Positions 1 to 13,459 of a stretch of 57,358 nt of DNA are shown piece after piece. Made by a program: the position numbers and the translations under genes. Every line of letters starts with the position of its first letter. Position 1 is the first letter of the stretch. This DNA comes from Intoshia linei (Eukaryota; Orthonectida; Rhopaluridae): NCBI GenBank assembly GCA_001642005.1, contig LWCA01000086.1:1-57358 (forward strand), written 5' to 3'. The notes beneath the pieces were generated by a model. That model did no database searches. It saw nothing but the letters and a program-made list of their open reading frames with translations, and was not told where the DNA came from.

Positions 1-1330
1 AGTTTATTTTATATATTTAGTTATATTATTGTTTTTGAAAATAGCATAAAATTACGATCTATCATGAAAATATTGCGTAAGTTTGATTCCAAGTGTATAT
101 AAAAAGTATGCATTACACATTGCTGTCGTTATAAATTAATATTAATTTAAATATTTAAATTAGTTTTTATTAAGAAAAAAAGCATACACACAACTATATA
201 TTGGTATTTATCATATATATAATGAACAGAAAATACAATCAAATTAACAAAAATAAAATATATTGATTCTACAATGTAGTATATAAATTTACAAATTTCT
301 AATTTAAAAAGTATAAAAATTTTAATTATCAAAGTCAAAGTATATGATTAATAAATTTTACGCGATTCTTTAAATAAATCAATAAATTAAACGTTTCAAG
401 TTATATTCATATAATCATATTATTTTATATAATAGTTATATTATTATAATTATATATTAATTAGTTATATAGCAAGGATAAATTCTTTATTACTTGCTAA
501 AATTATATATTGAAATTAATACTCTTAACAATTAATGTAAATATTGTACACTATATTGTACAATGCATCACTGGAAATAACGAGCTGACTATGTTATTTA
601 AATGAAAATATGATTTGCAACATGAAAAAGTGGATTCTGTTTTATCTATTATAATGTGTAAATACCATCTAAGCGAAAAATGACGTTGGTTGAAATGTAT
701 CAAAAGAATGGTTGAATATTAAAATATTACAAACTAATATTATACAATTAAATTATTAATATGTTGTAATATACAAATAAAAGGTTTTAATTTTATTACT
801 GGCTATGTTTGATTATTTAAAATTTATATTAAAAAATTTATATATTTAATAATACCCACTTGAAAAAATTGACATTAAATTATTAATTTAATTTGTAAGG
901 TATAAATTATAACTTATAAATTATAACTTTATTATTCAATTTATTTAAAGTTATTCATTAAAATAATTTGACAAAATTAAAATTACTTTCTAAATTATAG
1001 ATTTTATGTTAACTTTTAAAATGTTTACATAAATGTATAAAAAGAATATATGTATTATATAACGTGCAACGTGGAATTTACGTTCTAAACAATATAATTA
1101 GCCTTTTTATCATTATAAAAAAGTTGAAATGTTTATGTTTACCGACTTTAAAATAATATACATTAAGATACTAATTTTTAATTATTTAAATCACTTGATA
1201 TATTATCATATAATGTAGTTTATATTACGTTCTGTACAAAATATGCTTATTAAAATAAATATGTAAATACCAGTATATATACAATTTTTATGAAAAGTAT
1301 ATTAATAATACATATAATTATCATGTACTA

Positions 1331-1579
1331 CAGGGATCAGCAACCAGTGACAAACTTTTAAACACGGTTTTAAACATTTTATACTATAATTGGCTCATTA
1401 TAATCATTTTAATACTGAATTTTCATATCGCCCTAGATTATATTTTGTTGAATATATTAGAACCGTTTCTCTTTAGTTAAAATTAAAACGTATCATGTGT
1501 AAATTTTCAAAAACTGACCCCGTATAATTTTTTGGTATAAAAAAGTGGCCCACGAGATGCAAAAGGTGGCCGACACTTG
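1331..1579. mobile_element. hAT-type non-autonomous element (MITE), 249 bp
   Basis: The left end CAGGGATCAGCAACC and the right end (read on the other strand, CAAGTGTCGGCCACC) form an imperfect terminal inverted repeat of hAT type. The flanking 8-mers are atgtacta (1323-1330) and atgtacca (1580-1587), a target-site duplication with one mismatch and the 8-bp length typical of hAT. There is no transposase frame inside. Confidence 0.75.
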
Positions 1580-2060
1580 ATGTACCACATTGTAAGAAAT
1601 AAAATTGTACATTAGACATTGCAATTATACATTTTTAAAAATATAAGTTTTTATTAATAACACATAATAGAAAAATATTTTAATATAATAATAATAATAC
1701 GAGCTACATTATAATTAATTAATAATGGTTTATTAAAATATTTAAAATTTTAAAAAGTATTTCTTACATTCTGCAAATTCATAATTAATTATTTAATATT
1801 ATTTATTATCATTTTATTAAATTAATAAATGTTAAAAATGTACAATTAACATAATTATATTGTATTTTTATATATTGTTATCTTAAATAAATTTACTAGC
1901 TAAATAATATATCCATTAAATTTGTGAATAATTATAATTTATCTACCATGGGTATTATAAATACAATTTTGTGTAAACAAACCTGCTAATATTTTAATAA
2001 TTAATATTAAATATTCTAATTATAATTATAATTAATAAATATTGATGTTTATAATGTTAT

Positions 2061-2285
2061 TTAACAGAACTAAACCTACCAAGCTCGAGGTCACCAGAAA
2101 TTAAAAAATTGCCACCTAAAAATTTTTTTCGGAAACCATGTTTAGTGTAATATTTTTAATTTAACACACAAAATACTTGCGATATTCAAGAATATAATTT
2201 TTTAATGCTCAATTTGAAAAAATGAGGTCCATATTTTATAGAAATTTCTTCGAGGCCTCCCGATTAGGGTTCTCGAGTAGGTATG
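2061..2285. repeat. Dispersed repeat, second copy near 36105-36320
   Basis: The core resembles 36105-36320: both contain a stretch like acacaaaata, then ataattttttTAATGCT, then tttgaaaaaATGAGG. The ends hold a weak inverted pair (CTCGAGG near the left, CTCGAGTAGG near the right). No coding potential was seen. It is probably a non-autonomous DNA transposon, but the class is not resolved. Confidence 0.45.
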
Positions 2286-2889
2286 TTTGCCTCTGTTATT
2301 TAATGTTTTTATATTGTGAATTTTCGAAATTTCATTTTTAAAATTAAATTACAATCTATCAAATATGTATTAATTAATAATTAATTAATAATGCATTAAT
2401 CCAAATGGTGTATAAAATCAATATTTTTATTAACGACTTACATTCTAATTAAGGAGAAAGATAATAATATACATGTGTATTTATAATAATTAGAATATTA
2501 CATTAAAATAAATAATGACAAAATTTTTACTTGGGTACCTCCTATATCCAAAGAGAAAGGACAAGTATGTTTATACTAGGGATTGTAATTAATTGATAAA
2601 AATAATACAATGTGTATGTGTTAGTTGTATACAACAAAAACAATTAGTAATAAATTTCAGGTGGTGGGTGTTTTGAAGATTGAAAAATTTACAAAAAAAA
2701 TAGAAATGTTACATAACTGCCCTTTAATTTAAATACGCTTGGTAACCTATCTGTAGTCTGTTCGTCGTTTTGTTATGAAAGAAACATTTTTTAATTACCG
2801 ACTAAATTAAATTTATTATAACAATAATGTTTAATAGTTGATTTACTTGTACAATGTACATTATACATGTACTTAAAGTATTATATATG

Positions 2890-3220
2890 TTACAGGCAAT
2901 TTTTAATTTTTGACAAGCAACGTAATAATACGTAATAATAATTATTATTGATTAATTATAATTCACGTTGCTATTTAACCTAATTAAATTTGATTTGAAA
3001 TTTAAAATTTGAACTGAATTTAAAATAGTTTGTAGGTAAATAATTAATCTTAATATTTCAGTTTTAACTGGGGTCTGTATCTAAATAAATAAGCTTTAAA
3101 ATCAATTAAATTAAATGATTCTCAACTTAAATTCTTAAATTAACTATAAAAATACAAACATTCAAAAATTAACAAAAAATCAAAAATTGAAAATTGCCTG
3201 GATTTCAATTTTGCCTGTAA
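2890..3220. mobile_element. TIR element with TTACAGGCAA ends
   Basis: TTACAGGCAATTTTTAATTT at 2890 is mirrored by an inverse copy ending TTGCCTGTAA at 3220, and a second internal TTGCCTG lies just before the right end. Bases outside (tatatg / catata) continue the symmetry, so the true boundary may be slightly wider. It looks like a 331-bp foldback or MITE. No target duplication is certain and there is no coding sequence. Confidence 0.5.
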
Positions 3221-4109
3221 CATATACATGTATAATTGTGTATGTAAACTATTATTATGATGTATAATAAAATACCGACTACAAATATTTACTTTATATT
3301 CTACAATGTAAAATGTATAACAAATTGTATAGCAACATATTGTCTCTTTGCTTATCCTAATCTCAAAATGCTGGGATTAAGAAAAATTAATTTTCATAAT
3401 TTTTAAAAATATTTAACTGTATTAAAAAATTTATAAAGTCAGACCTGTCATTAGTGAACATTATTAAAATAATCATAAAAATTGTAGAAATGAAACATAA
3501 TATTTTTCTTAGTCAGCATATTTGTATTTTATGACTATATTTTCACAATATTTAAACTTCATTAGAGTTGTATTTACAGTATATATTTATGTTAATTATT
3601 ACATTTATAAATATATGTTCATTAATGAATAGTATACAAACACTTGATGTTTTTTTAATAAACGTAAAGTAACGAAACGTATTAAAAATTTATGTGGAAA
3701 TTATGTAAGTCTAAACAACTTAAAGTACATTTGATTTTATGAATTAATGATATAAAGTACTTGCTGTTGATAAAAAAATAGAATTAAACTTTTTATATTG
3801 TGTAAAATCTCAATAAAATGAATAATACTTACTTTCTGTGAATTTCATATAATAATATTACATGAAATTTATGGTATTCTGTTTTTGTATTCGTTAAAGT
3901 TATTTTTAAAATTATATTTACTTGCTATAAAAGTTCGTAAAATAGCAATCAATAAATTAGTTTTCAGTTATTTTATTGTATTAAGTCATTTCATAAGTTT
4001 ATGTAATGTCGTTTTTTAATAAATTTAAAAGTTTTAATTAGGTACATTAAAAATAATAATAATTAAAAAAATATTCAAAATTTTTTCACATAACTCTTAC
4101 CCAGGTCAT

Positions 4110-4390
4110 TATGCGACCCGCGGGCCATTTATGGCAATCAATTGTGGAATGTGCGGAGTGACCGTGTTATAATGTAAATTTTTTACACATATTTCTTTTT
4201 TTACAGTTTTTTATTATATTTTTCATGATTTATTTATTCATAATTACAATTTTATTATATTACATTTATTCAATTAGTATTGTTTCTTATTATATTTTAT
4301 TAATTAAAATTGTTAGTTTTAACGTAATTTTTCAAGTAAAGATTTTTTTTGCGGCTTGCGTAATAATTTTTTTTTACATTTGCCCGCCAT
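4110..4390 (-). repeat. Dispersed GCGGGCCGC repeat, inverted copy
   Basis: This is the reverse complement, in order, of blocks found at 7100-7425: a GC-rich GCGGGCC block, a GGAATGTG block, the spacing TTTTTTACACATATTTC, and a terminal GCGGCTTGCGTAATAATT. The two copies are about 3 kb apart and face opposite ways. The GC-rich blocks stand out against the AT-rich surroundings. Confidence 0.6.
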
Positions 4391-5545
4391 GAAAATTAAT
4401 TCTTACCTAACGTTTTGTTAATTAATTTATTCCATAAGCGTAAAAACTGTGTCTTTATTAAACAAAAAATTTTTGATTTCCAATTTAAAGTAATTATAAT
4501 AATTATTATTTGAGATGTATTTTTTGCCGTAGTAACGGTTTCTTGTGGATTTGAATAGGTGTAGTCTGATGGAGACAAGTCTAGGTGAGTATGGATGATG
4601 TGGTTATATTTCATAATTGAAGCGTTTTAGAAACTTGGGGTCGAACAATATGTAGTGATTTATAAGTTTTAATAATATAATAAGTGTTTTATAAGTTGCT
4701 GCAAAAAAGGCATTTTTTATGGAATAACCTAATACTTAGGTTCATTGACACCAAAATTTCACAATTAACAAAATAAAAAGCTACTTTTTAAAAAAGTTAT
4801 AAAATTTGTTAAATTTAGAGAATACTAAAGATTGTATAATATTGTAGAAATATAATGGATGGTCTTTAAATAGAAAGCCAAACTCAAAATTCAATTTTAC
4901 ATAATATTGCATATATAATAGTATTAATTGATCTATACCTCCTACGTTATATATTGATTAATAGATTAATTTAATATTTCTTCTCATGTCTGATCGACAT
5001 TGTAGATCAAACTGATAAATTTTAAAAATAAAATATTTGTATAATAAAATGTAATAATAGGAAATTTTTTCTTTTAACTGCCCACCAGAAAGGCTACCTT
5101 TATTTAATCATGAGTTTTCAATTAAACAATTGCAATGAGTTTTCATTATTATTGATATTTATATATTCAAAATATTAAAATTAAAAATGACACTGTAATT
5201 AGTAATTACTATCTATTATAACATATTTATTAAAATTAAGTGTAGCATTATTATTAACAATATTATTATATATGTATTAATAGTAAATACAATTGGTTTT
5301 ATTATCAAATGTAATATAAAAAATCGAATTTAGCAAAAAATCAAAACCAAGTTAATTCCTCGTAATTTTTAATTTCTTTGCTCTTCAACATTTACAACGT
5401 TGACAATAATATATATCAATAATTATAATTATAATAAATATATAGTTATTTTATAATATAGCACTATTATATATATTTACTTGCTTTAAAAAATACATTA
5501 CAAGTAATAATAATTATAGGCAAATTACATGGGAAGGCTCTAGAG

Positions 5546-5824
5546 CAGTGGTTCTCAATGGTGAGCCAAGTGGCTCACAGGGGAGGACATTGGTAAAAAG
5601 GAGCCAATTTGGGGGGAAAAAAATTATTTTAATTTTATTTTGTAGTGTGATGTCTAATTCATAAACATGTAAAAAGTAAAATATTTAACATTAAAATAGG
5701 ATTAGTGACTGGAATATGAATAATTTACAGATATGCACAAAATTACATAAAGTATAAATTAAAATTTGGTCATGAATGAAGTAGTAATTGGTGGAAGAAT
5801 TATACAAAAGGCTGAGAACCACTG
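5546..5824. mobile_element. hAT-type MITE, 279 bp
   Basis: It begins CAGTGGTTCTCA and ends TGAGAACCACTG, a perfect 12-bp terminal inverted repeat of hAT type. Flanking 8-mers are ctctagag (5538-5545) and ctccagag (5825-5832), an 8-bp target duplication with one change. There is no open frame of note inside, so it is a non-autonomous copy. Confidence 0.85.
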
Positions 5825-7099
5825 CTCCAGAGGGCGATATAAAACGACCCTACTACCATGGAGGTAGTCTATTTATTAAATTTAATATCCAATAAATATA
5901 CCAACTAAATACATTTTAGTAAATTGGTACTTAACCTTTTTTGTGTGTACATTTAGTATATAAAAATATATGTTGGTGAATTTTACTTTCTAGACAAGAA
6001 TTTAAATTTTATATATATTTTATATAAATTTTGTCCATTTAATCAATTTTTGATATTACGTGTATTCTGATTTTGCTTATTAGTTTGACAATATACTGTA
6101 AACCGGGGTATTACGCTTTTTCTAGCAGTGTATATTATAATAAATCTAGTAAAATATGTTCAAAAATTTTATAAAACAAAACACGAGTATTCATATACTA
6201 TAATATATGTAAATATTAATTAATATTATCTATTAATAGTAAATATTAATTCCATTAATAATTATCAATGGAATGGAAATATAAATTTTGACAACATAAA
6301 AAAATTTTATTTTTAATAGGCCACGAATAATATAAAATAGATGACATACACGGACTAAAAAATGTTAAAAACCACTGATATATAAAATAATCAATGTTTA
6401 ATATCTATTGGTTAAATTGTAAAAAATTTTCACGACCAGGAATTGGGAAACGCAACTGCAAACAATTAATATTTCTGTCTGCGTTATTTCGGGAAAGATA
6501 CTTTTAAATATTGTAATATTGAATATTTTCTAATTTACAAAAATAAACATGTACAATGTATAATGACGAAAGTGCAGATAAATCATTATATTTACTTTCT
6601 AAATTAAACACGATTAATATTTGATATTCTTGAAATATTTTTTTGAACATTATACATTGTACATATTATATTTGTACATCATGTATTATTCTATATTAAA
6701 TAATAATTATAATAATTACTTCCTACATTTTATTAATAACCATGCAATTTACAAAATAAATTAGTCTTCTGTGTCAGAATTTTTCAACTTTTTCGAAACC
6801 ACGTTCCCGCTAAGTACCACAAATTTTATTGAGTCTCATAAAACTTTGAATAAGTCAAGCAATGCACGCTGAAAAACAATATGAATGCAATGTCTCCCCA
6901 AATATAAATTGTTGCTATGCATCTTGATTTCATCACTGAGAAGCGATAATATACATTATAGTTACATTGTCCTAGTTGAAAAATTCTAATATATAAATCG
7001 ACATTTTCATACCAGCTAAATGAATGTTTTATATCAATTATTACTAATTCACATATAACAAATACAATTATGTATGTATAATATACATTGTATATAGAT

Positions 7100-7425
7100 C
7101 AGGGGTGTCAGACTCAATTTGCTTGGAGAGCCAAATGTGAAAAAAAATTATTACGCGGGCCGCACAAAAAAAATTTTTACTCAAAAAATTATTTTAAAAC
7201 TAACAAATTTAAATTATTTTTAATAATTTTAATTCATAAAATGAAATATGAATCAATAAAAATACGGTAAGTGTACAAATAATGTTAAAATTGTAATAAT
7301 GATTAAGTAAATCATGCAAAATATATGAAAAAACTGTAAAATAAGGAATATGTGTAAAAAATTGTTATAAAAAATAAAAATTTATATTATAATGCGGGCC
7401 GCACATTCCATAATGGGGGCCGCAT
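7100..7425 (+). repeat. Dispersed GCGGGCCGC repeat, hAT-like left end
   Basis: The left end CAGGGGTGTCAGACTCAATT is a typical hAT-like terminus. Internal GCGGGCCGCAC blocks occur near 7155 and 7395. The copy is homologous in inverted orientation to 4110-4390. A weak relative may lie near 56170 (ACGGGCCGCAGATTGC). The right boundary is uncertain and no transposase was found. Confidence 0.55.
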
Positions 7426-9572
7426 AATTAATATATTCATCTATGTCAAATAGAATATTAAAATACTATTAATACATACAATAATACAAAGTATATATAC
7501 ATGTATATTATGATTATAATAAATGGAATCTAATTTTATGTAACTAATGGTGTACCAGCTAAATTGAATATTGTTAATAAGTAAAAATTGTATGATTATA
7601 AATTAAAAATTTAACAAGAAATAATATCATAAATTTAAACAATATTTACCGGCTTATTATATAATTGTAAAACATTATCAATGTACACAACGCAAATTAT
7701 ATATTTAAATTTTTCTTATTTTTTTTAAATGTAAGACTGTGGAATCCATATCAATTAATTGTCATTAATGTTATTAAAAATAAAATTTTTTTATTTAAAC
7801 ATAAATACATATTATTGTCATTATTACTTCCTATTTAATTAAGAAAATCATTTACTGTGAAAATATAAAATTGTATTATTAAATTAAAAAAATAAATTAT
7901 AGTTTACCAACTATGTAGAATATATTAATGAATATCATACAAGTGTTTCAATAAAATTGAACTCAGCAATTTACTATACATATATTTGTATATATAGTCA
8001 TTTTGTATTTTTAAGTAATATTCACGAGCTAAAAATTTTTTATAATTTAAAGGTAATTTTTTTTATGAGTATATTCTTACTAGCTAAAAAAATTTAAATT
8101 ATAAATATACCTTGATTTTTTATATATTAATTTGTATTTTTATTGTGAATCCTTACAAACTAAAATGATAAAAAAAATTATTGTATTATATTAAATTAAT
8201 ATTATATAAAAATATATATTTTTCAATATTTTCATGTGTCACATTACCATATTGTATGTAGTATGATGATTTAATAATTTACGCCCTACGGATTTTTATA
8301 TTTTAATTGTAATTCTATGTCACTCATAAATAATATAAATATAAATAACGCATATATTATAATATGTAATATAAATACAATGATGATGTATTTATTATTG
8401 ACAGGTTTGATTGTACATAATATACAGTTTAGATTGTATATATTTTATCTATAATTAGATTATACAATGTAATCTGTCTATTCTGTTATTTTCTTTAATA
8501 ATATTGATATTGATAAATTATCAAAAATTAATAGGCAATATAAAACAATTGATCGATACAAATTATTTTTAATCTCTTAATATCCGTACTATTTAAATTT
8601 GTTAAAAAAATTATCATATGGAATTTTTGTGTAAATCATTCCCTAAATTACTCTTATCACCAAAAATTATGTTTTCAATATTGTTTCTATAATTTTCTAT
8701 GATTTATTAATCTTTTCAAATACTCAATATTAACACATTAGAGAGAACATACATATAATTGGTATTTATAATTTATAATTTACACCCTTTAAAATTTGAT
8801 TATGAATTAAACAGAGAATACAAACAATATAATGTACTCAATTATATTTTTTATTATACATAATATATTAATTGTATATTAATATGAAAATTACAGACTA
8901 ATTAATATTTAATAATTAAAATAATGATTATATTCACATAAAAATAATTTAAATTATAGATTATAATCTATAATTTTTACTTCCTATGAATATTTAATTA
9001 TTAAATTTTAATAATACTTTATTATATACTGTATATGTATATTGTAAATAAATTAAATGTTCGCTTATATGTAAATTTAATCACCATCTAATATTAAAAT
9101 TTACATTTATTATATATTTAAGTATATTGTGAAACATATTTTTATATTAGATAATTATAATGTTTTATTGTATGTTTGGACTTGTCATTTTTGTACACAT
9201 TTTTGAATACAATTTAAATAATGTAAATAGCCAGAATTCGAGAAATTAAATCATTAATAAAATCCCACAAAATTGAGCTAGAAACAAATTTAAAAAAATA
9301 AATAGTATACCTAAACATGAAGAACAATATTATATAGTCGGTACCACGTTTAAAAGCTCAAACACCTATTTCCGTTAAAATATAGTTCAGTTTTAATTTC
9401 TCTATAATATTTTTAAAGTTATATTTAAAATGACAAACGCAACTTGAATAGATAGCGTTAAATGTTTTTGATTGCGAATTAGTTTTTTTATTTTAAAAAT
9501 ACACACTTTTAGTGCTAATTGCCCATCAAATTTTAAAATTTTTTAAAAAATGTGACACCCTAGTATACATTA

Positions 9573-10702
9573 GGGTGTTAACTTTTTGATCAAATTGTAG
9601 AAATTAAAAAAATACAGGGCCGTACGGTATAAAAAAAGCAATAAAAATAACATTTGCGGTGTTTATTTTAATATTATTACAAAAACATAGGCCTGCTCTG
9701 CAATTTAAAAATACCCATAATATTTTGAACTGAAATTTATTATTATTATTATATTATTTTTTATGATTATTATTAATTTCAAGTCGATTAACGGTGTCAT
9801 TATCTAATTCACCGTCAATGCATGTAACCGATCTAATTTTTGTAGGCATTTGAATGTATTTATGGTACTGTCGTTACTTTACTCCGTAAAAAATCTGAGA
9901 AATAGTATAAATGAATTTTTTTAATAGAAGTGGAAAGGTTGCTCTTTAGGAGAGAATTCTACGGTAGTACACCTAACAGTAAAAAAATATACATATGATG
10001 CCACAAACTTTTTTAAATGTATCATTATGATACAACTTACAACCATACAACTTGTATGGGTCCAACAGTTACGAATTTGACTTCCTTAAAATTTTATTAA
10101 CCTTATGCCCGGTATTGTATAATTTCTGTGAGATTTTATATACGAATTACAGTTTTGTCAAAAATGTTGCTTTCCAAAGATATCTACATGATGCTAACCT
10201 ATACTTCTGTCAAGTTTTATGTACACATTTATTGAGGGTTCTTTTTATTTTACAGATAGAATATGGACATGAAACATTACAATCAGATTAAAATCAAAAT
10301 AATTATTATTTTTTCATTGAGTTGAATTTCATTAAGTGATTTATGTTAATTATATTACGTTTATATTATTTTGACACAAAAAAAATTTTAGCAATTACTG
10401 ATGAAATTTTGAATATAAAATAGAGAGAAAAAAATATTTTCTTATTATTAATTAGACCCATTTTAATTTTTTTCGCAAACAGGTAAGATTGTTGTCAATA
10501 GAAATGACGATTTTAATAAATAATATAAAAATAATGGCAAGTTTACACACAATGTTATAAATCTTATTTATGAAAACTATTTCCTTTGAGCAGGCCGATG
10601 TTTTTCAAAATTTAGGTTTAACGAATGGTACCACCGTTCTTAGAATTTTTTTCTTATTTTGTACAATCTTTTATTTTTGTTCTTAGAAAAAAGTTAACAC
10701 CC
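9573..10702. mobile_element. Tc1/mariner-like element, 1.13 kb, decayed
   Basis: GGGTGTTAACTTTTT at 9573 is mirrored exactly by AAAAAGTTAACACCC ending at 10702, and both ends are flanked by TA (9571-9572 and 10703-10704), the Tc1/mariner target. No intact transposase was recognised. A 79-codon open stretch at 10052-10291 has no ATG start and no family motif. The sequence just left of the element (ACACCCTAGTATACAT, 9555-9570) repeats the right end plus its flank, suggesting two adjacent insertions. Confidence 0.7.
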
Positions 10703-11359
10703 TAGTATACATACATACATGTATATACTTTATATACCCTTCGTTAACTATAACACTATTATTCTAATAATTTATAATTTAAATTTTATATTTTCAAAGT
10801 TACAATATTCGAAAATTCACATCATTCAATTTTTGTTAAAAGAAATTCAGTAAAGATACGTTCGAATATGGTCAATGACCGTTGGTGACTTAGTCTTATG
10901 TTTAAAAGCCTTGGATATAACAATTTTATCATTTATTTATTTTATATAATATATATTTACCCTTAAGTTTTGCTCCTAATTAAAATTAGATATGTTTCAT
11001 TTATTATACCTTCAATGCTACACATTGACAAAGTCATTACTAAAAAAGATATGTTAATCATCATTTTGTATAAATTTGCGAAAAGATGTTAGAATTATTA
11101 AAATGAGTCAATATTTATGTTTATATAACTTTATTGGAAAGATTATAACATCATTTTTATATTTTATTTTTTTTTACATTTATCTACAATCATAGGTCAA
11201 ATCAATAAAAAGAATACTAGTAGTTATGTATAACGATAACTTTTTATTAATAAAATTTAATAAACACAGTTGGTGGTGGTTTACATTAATTGAGATCTAA
11301 TTAATTATTCTAACAACTCTGTATAGAAATGCAACCTGATCATAACTTTTTTTTATTTT

Positions 11360-12110
11360 ATTTAGCTGTTCGTCGGTCTAAATCAGGGGTTCCAAAACTC
11401 ATTTTGTCTACCGCCCCTTTTTTAGCAATATATTTTTTCAACGCCCTCTAAAAAAATTTTTGACTACGTCGTATATATATTTAAAAATTTATTCAATAAA
11501 TAATCAATTTTTTTTTGATTCAACTCATTATGTACGAAGTCGATATTTAATATAATTAAAAAATTCAAAATTATATTATATGTTAATTACAAAGTAATAT
11601 ATTTATTACTCTGACTGCTTATATCAGTGGGTCCTAAACGTGCTATAAAAATATGCCCTTATAACCAAAAAATACATCAACGCTCCACTCTATCCGTCTA
11701 AAATCGTTTTTCCAATACAGAGTCATTAATAATTAAAATTTTATGATAAAACAATCAATCAAAACAATAAACATTGACAATAAGGTATATTTTAAATTTG
11801 GTACCGTATCAATTTTACTATACTAAAATATATTTAAAAAAAATTCTATTTAATTTTTTATAATTTTTTTAATTCTCCCTCCAATCGTTCCCAGCTGTAA
11901 ATCTCCCATAACTGAATTAATCGCCACTTTGGAAATCCCTGGTCTAAATGCTATTGAAGAGCTGTGGAATGCGTTGAAGTTTTCCATAAAACGAGAATTA
12001 ACTGAACGGTTACATGAAATTGTAGCACCACAGAGAATCAGATTACTATTAGAGAAACGAGACTGCTACGCCTATAAACTATTATTGACATATCCATCCC
12101 ATCTATAACT
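11360..12110 (+). pseudogene. Tc1/mariner/IS630-type transposase fragment, split by hAT insertion
   Basis: After the hAT element (11950 onward) a frame reads NAIEELWNALK and then a basic helix-rich stretch, resembling the LNPIEEFW block that carries the last catalytic acidic residue of Tc1/mariner/IS630 DDE transposases. The residues GLN immediately before it lie on the left side of the hAT insertion, with the shared codons inside the 8-bp target duplication. Only the C-terminal end remains. It is a decayed fragment and not a functional gene. Confidence 0.6.
11384..11941. mobile_element. hAT-type element, 558 bp, perfect 8-bp TSD
   Basis: The left end is CAGGGGTTCCAAAACTCATT; the right end read inversely is CAGGGATTTCCAAAG. 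Both sides carry the identical 8-mer gtctaaat (11376-11383 and 11942-11949). A truncated relative with the same left end lies at 50497. Deleting the insert rejoins a Tc1-like transposase fragment across the junction (see the next entry), so this insertion is younger than that element. Confidence 0.85.
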
Positions 12111-12482
12111 CCATTCAAATGCATAAAATCTAGCAACTATGTATAATTGACAAAAGCATTATTCGGAATGTCTGGCTCTACACGGTTTATGTATGGGTGA
12201 TACCACTAATCAAAATTTTATTTAATTTTATAAATAAATTTTCAATTCTATTCATTTCAATTAAAATGTGTATACATGTCTCGATACAGGAGTAACGCTA
12301 TTTAAAGTTCAAAATATCGACCGTTAATCGAATAAATTTAATATTTTAAATGAAATTCACTTTTTTCGATTAGAAAATCATCTTTTTTAAATAGAATCTC
12401 AACTTTTTCAAATCAGTTTTATTTCTTTTAATTTAAAGTTTTCTTATTTTAATCTAAGACTAAAAAGCAGTACTGTATAGCC

Positions 12483-13031
12483 CAGTGGTTTTCAACCCGT
12501 GTTCCGCGAAATTTAATTGGGGTTCCGTGAAATATAAATGCGATATTTTTCAATTTAAAGTTTTTCTAAATTACTGTTGTATGCAATGAAACAACATCAT
12601 TTCCAAATTTAAATCAAATAAGTTTTAATAAAAGTATTATACGTTGTAAGTATGGAAACCTGTAAAATGATGTTAAAAATTGTGTCAATGGGGATTTTCT
12701 GCATTGACAGCAATTAAGCATAAGAAACGAGCAAAGCTGCTGTCAGTAGAAGAACTTCGTTTATGTCTTTCAAAATCACGTCCAAGAATGAAAATAATAA
12801 TAAAAACCTCTGTAAAAAATATTTGGCCCAAATTTCTCATTGAGAAAAAAAAATAAATTTCTTTATTAAAAAATTTATGTTTTCAATATTAAAAACATAA
12901 TTTTTCAATTAAAAATCAAATTGTTTTATATATGCGACATGCGAAAAAAATTTTTGATCATGCTTCTAGGTGGCGCGATTTTTTGAAATTTCATAATGAT
13001 TCCGCGCAGTAAAAAAGGTTGAGAAACACTG
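12483..13031 (+). mobile_element. hAT element remnant with transposase C-terminal fragment
   Basis: The ends are CAGTGGTTTTCAACC and (inverse) CAGTGTTTCTCAACC. Flanking 8-mers gtatagcc (12475-12482) and gtatagac (13032-13039) form the target duplication with one mismatch. Inside, on the plus strand near 12705-12855, a frame encodes a stretch with AIKHKKRAKLLSVEELRL and a PR pair, typical of the C-terminal hAT dimerisation region of ZBED5/Buster-like transposases. The sister copy is at 43675-44357 in the opposite orientation. Most of the transposase is deleted. Confidence 0.8.
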
Positions 13032-13039
13032 GTATAGAC

Positions 13040-13330
13040 CCATCAACAACAGAAATACATTTTTATAGACAAGCAAAAAATGTTTACTCAAACAATTATT
13101 AACAAAACAAGTATACAATTTTAATAAATTAATAATAATTTTAATTGCTAAAATGAAATAAGACATAATAATAACGGAATAATTTTATTAACTAACGGTG
13201 AAATTGTACTAATGAATAAAGATATCATGAAAAATATATCAAAAAAAATATATTATTAATTAACATATTTAATTACAGATAAACTGTATAAATATAAACA
13301 TGTATATGTAAAAAATTTTAGTAAAATAAA
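13040..13330. repeat. Degenerate relative of the 7100-7425 repeat
   Basis: Beginning just past the hAT target duplication, the stretch resembles the internal part of the 7100-7425 repeat (acaagcaaaaaatgtttactcaaacaatt and following text). It is strongly decayed and its boundaries cannot be set. No coding sequence. Confidence 0.35.
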
Positions 13331-13442
13331 AATTTGAAATGGGACGGCATAATTGACACTCGTAGTTTATAATGACGTCTTTTCGTTTAGAGGTCATATT
13401 ATATTATTTCATCAATTAAATTAAATTTTTGTTAAAATTTTA

Positions 13443-13448
13443 TTTATT
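13443..13448 (-). promoter_or_regulatory. AATAAA polyadenylation signal of CFAP206
   Basis: TTTATT on the plus strand reads AATAAA on the minus strand, 12 nt after the CFAP206 stop codon. The position and hexamer are those of a metazoan poly(A) signal. Confidence 0.6.
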
Positions 13449-13459
13449 ACAATATGATA

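Larger units (their letters stand above)
1..9572. other. Gene-free, repeat-rich AT-rich region
   Basis: No host coding exon is recognisable on either strand. Open frames are short, low in complexity and match no family I know. The stretch holds several decayed terminal-inverted-repeat elements, listed separately (1331-1579, 2061-2285, 2890-3220, 4110-4390, 5546-5824, 7100-7425), separated by simple AT sequence. Another hAT-like scar may lie at 6775-6990, where a start with CAGAATTTTTCAAC is mirrored by GTTGAAAAATTCT; its target duplication is not clear. Confidence 0.6.

Noticed and set aside
4396-4614. 72-codon minus-strand frame in the left region
   Set aside because: Low complexity (runs of Ile), overlaps repeat sequence and matches no family.
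10052-10291. 79-codon open frame inside the Tc1-like element
   Set aside because: It begins with TTG, has no transposase motif and sits in a decayed element.
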